A stretch of DNA of 64,000 nt from Bin5 sp965116395. Lineage in GTDB: Bacteria > Chloroflexota > Anaerolineae > Caldilineales > Caldilineaceae. The stretch spans positions 3,968,001 through 4,032,000 of the forward strand of contig OZ220684.1 of NCBI GenBank assembly GCA_965116395.1, read 5' to 3'. Shown piece after piece: positions 35,095-43,981 of the stretch (position 1 is its first letter; each line of letters opens with the position of its first letter). The position numbers were made by a program, and so were the translations under genes. The notes below the pieces were generated by a model. The model saw nothing but the letters and a program-made list of their open reading frames with translations, ran no database searches and was not told the DNA's origin.

Positions 35095-36870
35095 ATGCGC
35101 ACTTTCTTCCCCACCCTTCTCATCGGGGCACTACTCCTATCTAGCTGCTCGGCGGGCTTCGCCTACGAGAGCCTGTCCCACGCGCCTTCTTCACTTCAGC
35201 CATCAGTCAGGCTCCAATTCAACCCCCTTCCCTTGACTCCCCGCTCCGAAGGGGCCGCGCAGACCGGCACGCAATCACACCTCTGCACCGGCAGCTTCGT
35301 CGAACACGAACTCCCTCACATCACAGGCACGGCCTTCGAGCGCGTCACCTACTTCACCAGCAACGGCGCCGGATTGGCCGTCGGCGACCTCGACAACGAC
35401 GGCGACGAAGACTTCGTCCTCGCCAACCTGCTCGGTCCCAACCAGATCTTCTGGAACGAGGGCAACTGGCAGTTTCGCCCGCAGCTCCTGCTCGACGGCA
35501 GCCTGCGCGGCCCCGCGCTCGTCGATGTAGACGGAGACGGTTGGCTCGACATTACCGCCACCAGCCGCTCAGGCATCTTCCTTTACTGGCGTAACAGAGG
35601 CGGCGAGAACAGTACAACGCCCTTCACCAGCGAACAGGAGCCGGGACGCCTACAGGGTGTCAACGGCTTCGCTTACTCGCAGCAGTGGGGCGACCTGGAC
35701 GCCGACGGCGACCTCGACCTTGTCACCGCATCCTATGACGCCTCACTCGAGAAACAGATAGGCCGTCGCGCCCTCGATGCCACAGACCAGAACGGTGTAT
35801 TTGTCTACAAAAACAATAACGGAAGCTTCGCGCCCACCCGTCTCGCTTCACGCGCGCAGGGGCTGGCGCTCCACCTCCAGGATCTGAACGGCGACCGCCG
35901 CCCCGACATTCTCGTTGGCAACGACTTCGACGTGCGCGATATCGCCTTCCTCGGGCAGCGCAACGGCGGCTGGCTCGCGACCGAACCCTTCGCCACAACC
36001 ACATTCAGCACCATGAGCTTCGACAGCGGCGACCTCGACAATGACGGCCAGATGGAGCTGTTCGCTGCCGATATGCACCCCTACTCCGAAGAGCCCGAAA
36101 TCATGAGCCAGTGGCTGCCCGTCATGCAGACCATGCCCCCGCCCAGCCCCGAAGACGGCCCCCAGGTGATGGCCAACGTCCTCCAGGAACGGCAAGGCGA
36201 CGCCTGGTCGGACCAGGCCGAAGCCTGGCGCATCCCCTTCAGCGGCTGGAGTTGGTCCGCCCAATTCGGCGACATCGACCAGGACGGCCTGCTCGACCTC
36301 TACGTCGTCAACGGCATGACCGCCATGGAGATCTTCCGCCATCTGCCCGGCGATGAGCTCGTCGAGGAAAACCAGGCCTACCGCAACGACGGAGCCAATC
36401 GGTTCGCTCCCGCCCCTGAGTGGAAACTGAACAGCACCGCCGGCGGCCGCGGCATGAGCATGGCCGACTTTGACGGCGACGGCGACCTTGACGTGCTCAT
36501 CAACAACCTGCGCTCCCCGTCCCAAATGTTCGAGAACCAGTTGTGCAGCGGCAAGTCCCTCCTGGTTGATCTGCGCCATCCCGGCAGCGGCAACACACGC
36601 GCCCTAGGCGCCGAGTTGCTCCTCCACACATCCAGTGGCATCCTCCGCCGCACAGTGCAGGCAGCGGGCGGCTACCTGTCAGGCCGCAGTGCCCGCCAGC
36701 ACTTCGGAATGCCTCCTGAAAGTAGTATCATCGCCCTGGAAGTGCGCTGGCCTGACCGCGTCGTCACTCTGATAGACGTGCAACTGCTTCAACCGAACAG
36801 CCTACTGACAATCACCCGCCGCACCGCTGAAACCGAGCCAACCGCCCCAAGCGACGCCGGTCCACCCTGA
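35095..36870 (+). CDS. FG-GAP/VCBS-repeat lipoprotein with C-terminal ASPIC/UnbV domain
   Basis: Secreted protein of 591 residues, CRTAC1-like. A lipoprotein leader (LLIGALLLSSCSAG) is followed by at least seven calcium-binding blade motifs such as GDLDNDGDEDF, VDVDGDGWLDI, GDLDADGDLDL, GDIDQDGLLDL and ADFDGDGDLDV, which would form a beta-propeller. The C-terminal ASPIC/UnbV domain covers GNTRALGAELLLHT, GGYLSGRSARQHFG and LEVRWPDR. It lies 19 bp after permease 2, so it may bind an extracellular sugar polymer feeding the importer, though no enzymatic role is known. Decayed copies of its C-terminal end occur twice downstream between the MFS genes. Confidence 0.92.
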   Translation: MRTFFPTLLIGALLLSSCSAGFAYESLSHAPSSLQPSVRLQFNPLPLTPRSEGAAQTGTQSHLCTGSFVEHELPHITGTAFERVTYFTSNGAGLAVGDLDNDGDEDFVLANLLGPNQIFWNEGNWQFRPQLLLDGSLRGPALVDVDGDGWLDITATSRSGIFLYWRNRGGENSTTPFTSEQEPGRLQGVNGFAYSQQWGDLDADGDLDLVTASYDASLEKQIGRRALDATDQNGVFVYKNNNGSFAPTRLASRAQGLALHLQDLNGDRRPDILVGNDFDVRDIAFLGQRNGGWLATEPFATTTFSTMSFDSGDLDNDGQMELFAADMHPYSEEPEIMSQWLPVMQTMPPPSPEDGPQVMANVLQERQGDAWSDQAEAWRIPFSGWSWSAQFGDIDQDGLLDLYVVNGMTAMEIFRHLPGDELVEENQAYRNDGANRFAPAPEWKLNSTAGGRGMSMADFDGDGDLDVLINNLRSPSQMFENQLCSGKSLLVDLRHPGSGNTRALGAELLLHTSSGILRRTVQAAGGYLSGRSARQHFGMPPESSIIALEVRWPDRVVTLIDVQLLQPNSLLTITRRTAETEPTAPSDAGPP

Positions 36871-36902
36871 GCGGTCTACGACCTTCACCCTTCCCCAACG
36901 TA

Positions 36903-38354
36903 ATGGACCAATCCTTGAACAATCCTTCTTACGAGCACAAATGGCAGATTCTGGCTGCCTTGGCAGGCGTCATCCTGATGGCATCCCTGGTCTTCAGTTC
37001 TGCCGCCGTCGTCCTGCCTGCCATCGTGCGCGAATTCAATATTGACTTTGACGTCGGTCAGTGGGTGCTCCTTTCCTACACCCTCGCCCAGACTTCAATC
37101 ATGCCCATGGTGGGGCGGCTGGGAGATATGGTCGGCAAGCGACCCGTTTTCCTGGGCGGCACAATCGCCTTCATGGTTACGTCGATCCTCCCCGGTCTCG
37201 CGCCCACCATCGAGCTGCTGCTTTTCTTTCGCGTCCTGCAGGCCGTGAGCGCGGCGTTCGCCATCACCTTGAATTACGGCATTGTGATTGAAAATTTTCC
37301 CTCTTCCGAGCGCGGCAAAGCACTGGGCGCTTTCGGCGCGATCTTTGCGGCTGGAAGCATCGTCGGACCTATGCTCGCCGGAGCCCTCTTGGAAACACTA
37401 TCGTGGCGCTGGATCTTCTTTGTAGGTCAGCCTTTGAGCGCGATCAGCCTGGTTCTGGCCTGGCGCTATCTGCCTAAGACTCGCCCCACCGGCCGCGAGA
37501 GTTTCGACTGGACCGGCTCCTTCTTCCTTTTTGCGGGGCTTCTGGCACTTATGCTGTATCTGACATTTGGCGACCGCGTCGGATTCCGTTCTCCCGTCAT
37601 GCTGGGACTATTCGCAGTATCTCTACTTTCGATTTGGCAGTTTGTGCGTAACGAGGCACGCGTGAAGGATCCGCTTGTCGACCTTTCGCTGTTCCGGAAC
37701 GCTCAGTTCAGCGTCAACTTGGCCATTCGGATCATTACAAATGTTGCAATGGGTGGTCTGTGGTTCTTGTTTCCATTCTATCTGGGCAATATCTTGCAGA
37801 TTGAGCCTTTGCTTGCCGGCATGCTCCTGACAACTTTCTGGATCTGGTTCGGTGTGGCCGTGTTGGTTTCTGGTACCCTGTCCGATCGGTTCGGCGTTCG
37901 ACTGATCACAGGCGTGGGCTTGGCAATCTTGGCCTTCGGCTGCTATACCGTCAGCACACTCAGCGCCGCCAGTTCAGCTGCAGATTTCGTTCTGCGAGTC
38001 GCGCCGGTTGCCCTGGGCTTTGGGATCTCACATTCACCTACAAACAGCGCAGTCATGAGTTCTGTCCCCCGCGCAAGGCTGGGCATCGCAAGCGGGACCA
38101 ACACGATCGGCCGCTTCTTAGGACGCACCGCCGGCGTGGCCGCACTCGGCGCCGTGTGGGCCAGCCGCGTTAACGCATATGCCGGGCCCGAACTCAGCGG
38201 CGCAGTGACGGAGGCAGCAGCCGCGCCCCAGATTGCGGCACTGCAAGATGTTGCCTACGCGGCCATGGCCCTGGTCGCCTTCACCCTGGCGTTGATTGCC
38301 TGGGAAATTCACCACTCGCGTTCGGCCGCGCGGCCGGTACAAGTTCCTTCGTAA
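36903..38354 (+). CDS. MFS transporter, DHA2/EmrB-QacA type, copy 1
   Basis: Proton-coupled exporter of 483 residues with about 14 hydrophobic segments. MFS motif A is GRLGDMVGKRPVF near residue 74, and motif C-like segments with GSIVGPMLAGALLET follow. It is the most diverged of three adjacent paralogues, all exactly 483 residues long. ATG at 36903 lacks an obvious Shine-Dalgarno sequence and lies 32 bp after the UnbV gene. Confidence 0.93.
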   Translation: MDQSLNNPSYEHKWQILAALAGVILMASLVFSSAAVVLPAIVREFNIDFDVGQWVLLSYTLAQTSIMPMVGRLGDMVGKRPVFLGGTIAFMVTSILPGLAPTIELLLFFRVLQAVSAAFAITLNYGIVIENFPSSERGKALGAFGAIFAAGSIVGPMLAGALLETLSWRWIFFVGQPLSAISLVLAWRYLPKTRPTGRESFDWTGSFFLFAGLLALMLYLTFGDRVGFRSPVMLGLFAVSLLSIWQFVRNEARVKDPLVDLSLFRNAQFSVNLAIRIITNVAMGGLWFLFPFYLGNILQIEPLLAGMLLTTFWIWFGVAVLVSGTLSDRFGVRLITGVGLAILAFGCYTVSTLSAASSAADFVLRVAPVALGFGISHSPTNSAVMSSVPRARLGIASGTNTIGRFLGRTAGVAALGAVWASRVNAYAGPELSGAVTEAAAAPQIAALQDVAYAAMALVAFTLALIAWEIHHSRSAARPVQVPS

Positions 38355-38379
38355 CCGACCCTGTTTCCCACCGCAGCGC

Positions 38380-38565
38380 GCACGCCGCATCCTGCTACCT
38401 TTCGGCGTGCGTCGACACTTCAGCCTAACTGTGGAAGACAGAATCCACGCCCTGGAAATCCGCTGGCCGGACAGGTCACATTCTGTCATCAATGGCAATC
38501 GTGTCCCATCTCACAGTTTGTTGACCATAACTCGAGATCCCGACGATGATCCTTGGCTCTCCTGA
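38380..38565 (+). pseudogene. Remnant of an ASPIC/UnbV gene 3' end, copy 1
   Basis: Translation in the frame ending at the TGA 38563-38565 gives RRHFSLTVEDRIHALEIRW then PDR and later SLLTITRDPD. This aligns with the end of the intact UnbV protein (RQHFGMPPESSIIALEVRW, PDR, SLLTITRRTAE), and the DNA upstream retains a GCTACCTTTCGG-like match to its GCTACCTGTCAG. No start or N-terminal part is present. It is therefore a leftover of a duplicated UnbV-MFS unit. Confidence 0.8.
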
Positions 38566-38617
38566 GGCCTATCTGCCCCGTCCGTCTAGTGCGTCTCCAA
38601 TATCGTTTTCTTGATCC

Positions 38618-40069
38618 ATGACCCATCTTTCTGACACCCTGTCAACAAGGCAAAGGTGGCTTATCTTTGCCGCCATCTGCAGCGGCATTTTTCTGGACTC
38701 GCAAGAGGGCAGCATTGTTGTTGTCATACTGCCAGCCTTGGTAAACGAGCTTCAGGTCGACTTCACACTTGTTCAGTGGGTCGTTCTTTCCTTTACGCTA
38801 ACAAAAACAGCCATTATCCTGAGCGTGGGAAGACTGGGCGATATGATTGGCAAGAGGCCTGTTTTCCTTGCCGGCACCGTGGCCTTTTTTGTCGGTTCAA
38901 TCCTCTCCGGTCTGGCGCCAAATATCGAGCTTCTCCTCCTGTTTCGCGTCATCCAGGCAATAGGCGGAGCCTTTGCCACCGCACTCAGCATGGGCATTGT
39001 GACCGAAATTTTTCCCGCTTCCGAACGGGGCAAGGCCCTCGGCCTCTTCAGCGCCGCCGTCTCACTGGGCGGCATCGCCGGCCCCTTCTTGGGGGGGATG
39101 CTGCTGGAATTCCTGTCCTGGCGCTGGATATTCTTTGTCGGCTTTCCCTTCAGTATTGTCAGTTTCATTCTTGCTTGGCGCTACATGCCAGGCGCCAGCC
39201 CCGCCGGCAGACAACGGTTCGACTGGACCGGATCGCTACTCCTTGCTTCTTTCCTTCTGACTTTCATACTTTTCCTGACATTCGGTCCCCGTTTCGGATA
39301 CCGCTCTACCGCCATGTTGGGCCTTTTCGCCATCTCACTGATCGCATTGGCCCTGTTCATCAACACAGAACGTCGCCTGAAGGATCCGCTCCTCGATCTG
39401 TCGATCTTCAGGAACACACAGTTCAGCCTCAACCTTTCGATGCGCTTCGTCAGCTTCATTGTAATCGGGGGCGTCTACCTTCTGCTGCCCTTCTACCTGA
39501 CAAACCTGCTCCAAATGGAACCCGTGGTCGTGGGCCTGCTCTTGACAACAACCTGGATTTCCTTTGGTGTTGCCTCCCCGTTTGCAGGCACACTTTCCGA
39601 CCGCTTTGGCTATCGTCGCATCGCCGGCGCAGGACTGATTCTGATGGCGTTCGGCTGTTATACAGTGAGCACGCTCAGCGTCGAAACGTCGACTATCGGC
39701 TACGTTCTGCGAGTGGCCACCCTGGGTCTTGGCATGGGACTATTTCAATCCCCGAATAACAGTGCGGTCATGGGCTCTGTTCCCCGCGAACGTCTTGGTG
39801 TCGTTAGCGGCGTCAACGTGATCGGCCGCACTCTTGGACGTACTTCTGGAATCGCTGCCTTGGGGGCCCTCTGGGCAAGCCGTGTGATGGCTTATTCCGG
39901 ACCGGACTATATTGGCAGTGTCACCGAAGCCGCTGCCGTGGCCCAGATCGCCGCACTGCGCGACGTCTCCTATACTGCGCTCGCAATTATCGCCGTCGCC
40001 CTGATACTGAGTGCGTGGGGAATTCTGGAGGCCCGGGCGCCGCTCCGAAGGGTACAAGGTGGAACTTGA
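38618..40069 (+). CDS. MFS transporter, DHA2/EmrB-QacA type, copy 2
   Basis: Exporter of 483 residues, 14 hydrophobic segments, motif A GRLGDMIGKRPVF. It is closer to copy 3 than to copy 1: both share GVVSGVNVIGRTLG and ALSMGIVTE segments that differ in copy 1. It begins 53 bp after the UnbV remnant stop. Confidence 0.93.
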   Translation: MTHLSDTLSTRQRWLIFAAICSGIFLDSQEGSIVVVILPALVNELQVDFTLVQWVVLSFTLTKTAIILSVGRLGDMIGKRPVFLAGTVAFFVGSILSGLAPNIELLLLFRVIQAIGGAFATALSMGIVTEIFPASERGKALGLFSAAVSLGGIAGPFLGGMLLEFLSWRWIFFVGFPFSIVSFILAWRYMPGASPAGRQRFDWTGSLLLASFLLTFILFLTFGPRFGYRSTAMLGLFAISLIALALFINTERRLKDPLLDLSIFRNTQFSLNLSMRFVSFIVIGGVYLLLPFYLTNLLQMEPVVVGLLLTTTWISFGVASPFAGTLSDRFGYRRIAGAGLILMAFGCYTVSTLSVETSTIGYVLRVATLGLGMGLFQSPNNSAVMGSVPRERLGVVSGVNVIGRTLGRTSGIAALGALWASRVMAYSGPDYIGSVTEAAAVAQIAALRDVSYTALAIIAVALILSAWGILEARAPLRRVQGGT

Positions 40070-40073
40070 ACCG

Positions 40074-40173
40074 CTCTTGCAACGCCAAAACTTCGGCCTT
40101 ACCGACTGGTCCAGGATCCACGCCTTCGCGATCGGCTGGCCGGATCCTTTCGTATCGTTGTTTACGGCCAACG
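40074..40173 (+). pseudogene. Remnant of an ASPIC/UnbV gene 3' end, copy 2
   Basis: In frame with position 40083 the sequence reads RQNFGLTDWSRIHAFAIGW then PDP, matching RQHFGMPPESSIIALEVRW-PDR of the intact UnbV protein and sharing RIHA with the other remnant. It is shorter and more diverged and follows the MFS copy 2 stop directly. Confidence 0.75.
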
Positions 40174-40291
40174 TCTGCAGGCGAACAGCACAACAGCGGT
40201 CGTGCAGTCCCACTAATCGTCCAAGAAGCGGCCCCTGGTCCTCGGACCGTTCTACTCACCCTTCCCAATAAGGTGTAACTCTCCGCCCGCA

Positions 40292-41743
40292 ATGGCTAAG
40301 CCGACTGTTCAACCCTCTATCGAGCGCAAGTGGCATATCTTCGCTGCCCTAGGTTCAGGTATCTTTCTGGCCTCTTTCGACGGCGGCGTCGTCAGAGTGG
40401 CGCTCCCCACGCTCGTAACCGAATTCAACGTCGACTTCGCGCTTGTACAGTGGGTCGTACTCTCCTTCTCGCTCACCCAGACAGCAATCATGCTGGGCGT
40501 GGGCAGGCTAGGCGATATGGTGGGCAAGAAGCCGATCTTCCTCAGCGGCACGATCGCATTTGCCATCAGTTCCGTCCTCGCAGGCCTTGCGCCCAATATC
40601 GAGCTCCTCCTCTTTTTTCGCGTGCTTCAGGCCATCGGCGGCGCATTTGCCACTGCACTGAGTATGGGCATCGTAACCGAGACATTCCCAGCTTCAGAGC
40701 GCGGAAAGGCGCTCGGCCTCTTCAGCGCCACCGTTTCGGTCGGTGGCATCGCCGGGCCGATTCTGGGTGGCGCTCTCCTCGAATACTTCTCCTGGCGCTG
40801 GATCTTCTTCGTTTCCCCTCCTGTCGGCTGTGTCAGTTTTCTTCTGGCCTTGCGCTACCTGCCCGGCGCCAACCCCGGGGGACGGCAGCGCTTTGACTGG
40901 GTCGGTTTTTCCACTTTCTTCGCCTTTCTGCTTGCGCTCATGCTTTTCCTGACCGTCGGCCAGCGCACTGGCTTTCGATCGCCAGCAATGCTAGGCCTCC
41001 TGGCTTTCTCACTGCTTTCTCTCACTCTCTTCATTCGTACGGAGTTGCGCGTGGCCGAGCCGCTCCTCGACCTGACTCTCTTCCGCAACACTCTCTTCAG
41101 TCTCAACCTGTCGATGCGCCTGATCAGTTTCATCGTTACAGGCGGCATCACGCTGCTCTTCCCCTTCTATCTCAGCAACCTCCTGCAACTGGATCCTTCC
41201 GTCATCGGCCTGCTGCTCACCGCTACAATGGTTTTCTTCGGCCTGGCCTCACCAATATCCGGAATCCTTTCAGACCGCTTCGGGTATCGGCTCATCGCCA
41301 CCGCGGGGTTGGTAATGTTTGCGTTCGGCTGCTACACTGTCAGTACTCTCACTGCTGAGACTTCGATCATAGGATATGTTCTGCGAGTCTCACCATTGGG
41401 CTTGGGAATGGGCATCTTTCAGTCTCCCAACAACAGCGCCGTCATGGGCTCGGTACCCAGAGAAAGGCTCGGCGTGGTTAGCGGCGTCAACGTGATTGGG
41501 CGCACGCTGGGAAACACGGCAGGGGTGGCCGCCTTGGGAGCGTTGTGGGCGAGCCGGGTTCTGGTTTATGCGGGGCCCGATTTCGCGGGCGACGTGACTG
41601 AAGCAGTTGCTGTCGCGCAGACATCGGCCTTGCGGGATGTCTCATTCGTCGCGATGGCGATGGTTGGATTGGCGCTGGCGATGAGCTTTTGGGGATTGGT
41701 ACGTGGGCCGGCCCTCCTGCAAATCCGCAGACGTCGACTCTAA
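40292..41743 (+). CDS. MFS transporter, DHA2/EmrB-QacA type, copy 3
   Basis: Exporter of 483 residues, 14 hydrophobic segments, motif A GRLGDMVGKKPIF. Nearly collinear with copy 2 through the whole length. The last residues (LLQIRRRRL) are unlike the other two copies, and no UnbV remnant follows it, so it marks the end of the amplified block. Confidence 0.93.
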   Translation: MAKPTVQPSIERKWHIFAALGSGIFLASFDGGVVRVALPTLVTEFNVDFALVQWVVLSFSLTQTAIMLGVGRLGDMVGKKPIFLSGTIAFAISSVLAGLAPNIELLLFFRVLQAIGGAFATALSMGIVTETFPASERGKALGLFSATVSVGGIAGPILGGALLEYFSWRWIFFVSPPVGCVSFLLALRYLPGANPGGRQRFDWVGFSTFFAFLLALMLFLTVGQRTGFRSPAMLGLLAFSLLSLTLFIRTELRVAEPLLDLTLFRNTLFSLNLSMRLISFIVTGGITLLFPFYLSNLLQLDPSVIGLLLTATMVFFGLASPISGILSDRFGYRLIATAGLVMFAFGCYTVSTLTAETSIIGYVLRVSPLGLGMGIFQSPNNSAVMGSVPRERLGVVSGVNVIGRTLGNTAGVAALGALWASRVLVYAGPDFAGDVTEAVAVAQTSALRDVSFVAMAMVGLALAMSFWGLVRGPALLQIRRRRL

Positions 41744-41815
41744 CTACCTGCAGTGACGGGAATTCTGCTTTCCAGACGCGAGATTCCCACCCAAGTGACC
41801 GTGAATGGAGTGATC

Positions 41816-42709
41816 ATGAACATTCGCTTTGGCTATCGGGATATGCGCTACCCCAGCGACACCCTGGGCACATTAAGAGATAGTCAACGTCTGCTGGCGG
41901 ACACGCCGGCTCTGCACGCCCAAATGGCAGAGGACGGCTATCTGCTTCTGCGGGGACTCATCGACCGCGAAAAGGTGCAAAAAGCGCGGGCGACAATCTT
42001 GCAATACATGCACGAGCAGAACGTATTGACCCCGGATGCCCCTGTACTGGAGGGCGTTATGCCAAAGGGTGGCCGCGGTGCCAAAATGAGGCGCATCGCC
42101 TATCACGAAAACGTACTCGCCGTACTTCAGGCAACTGAGCTATTCGACTTCTTTGCCTCCTACTTTGGCGAGCCCGCACTCACATTCGATTACAAGTGGC
42201 TGCGCGCCGTCGGCAACGAGCAGTACACCGGGGCTCACTATGACTTCGTTTACATGGGCCGGGGATCGGGCAATCTCCACACAGTCTGGATTCCATTTGG
42301 CGATATACCTGTCGACCACGGCACCTTGGCGATATGCCGGGGTTCGCACAATTTGTCCAGCTTTTCCCGTATCCGTGATACCTACGGGCGCATGGACGTG
42401 GACCGCGACGGCATAGACGGCTGGTTCACAAAAGATCCAATGGAAATCGTCGAAAATTTCGGCGGTGAGTGGCTCACCAGCGAATTTTTCATGGGCGATG
42501 TCATCCTTTTTGGAATGCACACGATGCACGCTTCCACCACCAACCTGACCAATCGCTTCCGTCTCAGTTGCGATGTGCGCTACCAGCCGGCCAGCGAACC
42601 AGCCGACAAACGCTGGGTGGAGGGCGGCCCCGGGCATACCGTGCACGGAATCAAAGAGCTTGTCTCCATGGAGAAAGCGCGGGCCGATTGGGGACTGCCA
42701 GTCGGTTAA
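41816..42709 (+). CDS. Phytanoyl-CoA dioxygenase family protein (PhyH)
   Basis: Fe(II)/2-oxoglutarate oxygenase-like protein of 297 residues. Iron ligands are probably His and Asp in TGAHYDFVYMG and His in FGMHTMHAST, with the 2-oxoglutarate arginine in NRFRLSCDVRYQ. ATG at 41816 has GGAG upstream; a longer frame begins with GTG at 41753. It differs clearly from the PhyH at 20.5 kb but again lies next to amidohydrolase-2 genes. Confidence 0.88.
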   Translation: MNIRFGYRDMRYPSDTLGTLRDSQRLLADTPALHAQMAEDGYLLLRGLIDREKVQKARATILQYMHEQNVLTPDAPVLEGVMPKGGRGAKMRRIAYHENVLAVLQATELFDFFASYFGEPALTFDYKWLRAVGNEQYTGAHYDFVYMGRGSGNLHTVWIPFGDIPVDHGTLAICRGSHNLSSFSRIRDTYGRMDVDRDGIDGWFTKDPMEIVENFGGEWLTSEFFMGDVILFGMHTMHASTTNLTNRFRLSCDVRYQPASEPADKRWVEGGPGHTVHGIKELVSMEKARADWGLPVG

Positions 42710-42878
42710 CTGAATCTCTAACCTCAGCAACAGCCTGCTGGCAAGATCGATCAGCGAATTGCCCGCGGCTCGAAGTTCGATTACCATAATCCCGATGTAA
42801 GGACTGTAGCACCTGGTAGCTGCCCAGCCGACAAGCAGCCAGCCGAGTTTCCAAGATCGCCCTTTGCAACCCTTGGTC
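42710..42878. other. Intergenic gap
   Basis: 169 bp between the PhyH and first amidohydrolase genes; no gene, promoter or terminator could be supported. Confidence 0.4.
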
Positions 42879-43901
42879 ATGTCTGAACATACTCGTATCG
42901 ACTGCGATATTCACAATGAAGTTCCGGACTTGGAGACTCTGTATCCCTACCTGCCGGACCACTGGCTCGCCTATTGCCGCGAGTCGGCATTCAACGGCCC
43001 GGACGCGGCCGACTACCCTGAAAGTGTACCTACATCTGCTCGCGATGGCAGCAGCCCGAAACCCGACCTGGCTGAAGTGCAAGCTCGCGCCCTGGATGAT
43101 GTCGAAATTGGCATTCTAAACTGTGCCTACCGCGTCCAGAGTGTTCGCAACGAGGACCTGGCCGCCTCTCTGGCTACCGCGGTTAACCAGTGGCAGGTGG
43201 AGCACTGGCTTGAAAAAGAGCCTCGCTTGCGGGCATCCATCGTTGTGCCAAGCCATAGCCCGCCGCTGGCCGCAAGGGAAATCGACAGATGGGGCGATCA
43301 CCCCGGCTTCGTACAGGTAATCCTGCCGGTCCGTGCCGAAGCCCCCTATGGTAATCGCCGCTATGACCCCATTTACGAGGCTGCAATCAGGCACGACCTC
43401 GCGCTTGGCATCAATTACGGCGGCGCCCCAGGACATCCCCCAACGCCCACTGGCTGGCCGTCCTATTTCATTGAAGACTACGCCGGCATGGCGCAGATCT
43501 TTCAGTCCCAGGTGATCAGCCTGGTCTGTGAAGGCGCATTTGAACGTTTTCCCTCATTGCGGGTCGCGCTTATCGAAGGGGGATTCACTTGGCTGCCGTC
43601 GCTGATGTGGCGGATCGACAAAGAGTGGAAAGGGTTGCGCCACAATACGCCCTATGTCAGGCGGCGGCCGTCCGAATACATGCGCACACATCTACGCTTC
43701 ACCATTCAACCCTTGGACGCGCCGCCGAATCCGCTGCATCTGGCGCAAATTCTCGAACAATGCGGGGCCGAAGACCTTCTCCTATACGCCAGTGATTATC
43801 CCCATGGCCACGACAGTCAGGACTTTCTTCTGGACCTGTTGACGGCCCATCAGAGAGAAAAGATCGACTCCGCAAACGCGCGCACGTTTTACCGGTTGTA
43901 G
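42879..43901 (+). CDS. Amidohydrolase-2 family protein (ACMSD/decarboxylase-like), first of a pair
   Basis: TIM-barrel metal enzyme of 340 residues. The metal-binding start is IDCDIHNEVP (histidine pattern DxH), a glycine-rich INYGGAPGHP replaces the usual mid-barrel histidine region, and YASDYPHGHD carries the conserved aspartate near the C-terminus. The region CEGAFERFPSLRVALIEGGFTWLP is typical of the ACMSD-like decarboxylase and hydratase family. ATG at 42879 is taken rather than a TTG at 42864. It resembles the next gene along most of its length. Confidence 0.86.
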   Translation: MSEHTRIDCDIHNEVPDLETLYPYLPDHWLAYCRESAFNGPDAADYPESVPTSARDGSSPKPDLAEVQARALDDVEIGILNCAYRVQSVRNEDLAASLATAVNQWQVEHWLEKEPRLRASIVVPSHSPPLAAREIDRWGDHPGFVQVILPVRAEAPYGNRRYDPIYEAAIRHDLALGINYGGAPGHPPTPTGWPSYFIEDYAGMAQIFQSQVISLVCEGAFERFPSLRVALIEGGFTWLPSLMWRIDKEWKGLRHNTPYVRRRPSEYMRTHLRFTIQPLDAPPNPLHLAQILEQCGAEDLLLYASDYPHGHDSQDFLLDLLTAHQREKIDSANARTFYRL

Positions 43902-43981
43902 ATAGATGCTCACGGAGGCGAGAGAGTGAACTAGTCTCACAACTGGATTCTCGCCCCAACTGACACAATGGGAGGACAGAC

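Noticed and set aside
40011..40271. Independent small gene between MFS copies 2 and 3
   Set aside because: The only recognisable part matches the C-terminus of the UnbV protein; it has no proper start or complete domain and is better explained as a decayed duplicate.
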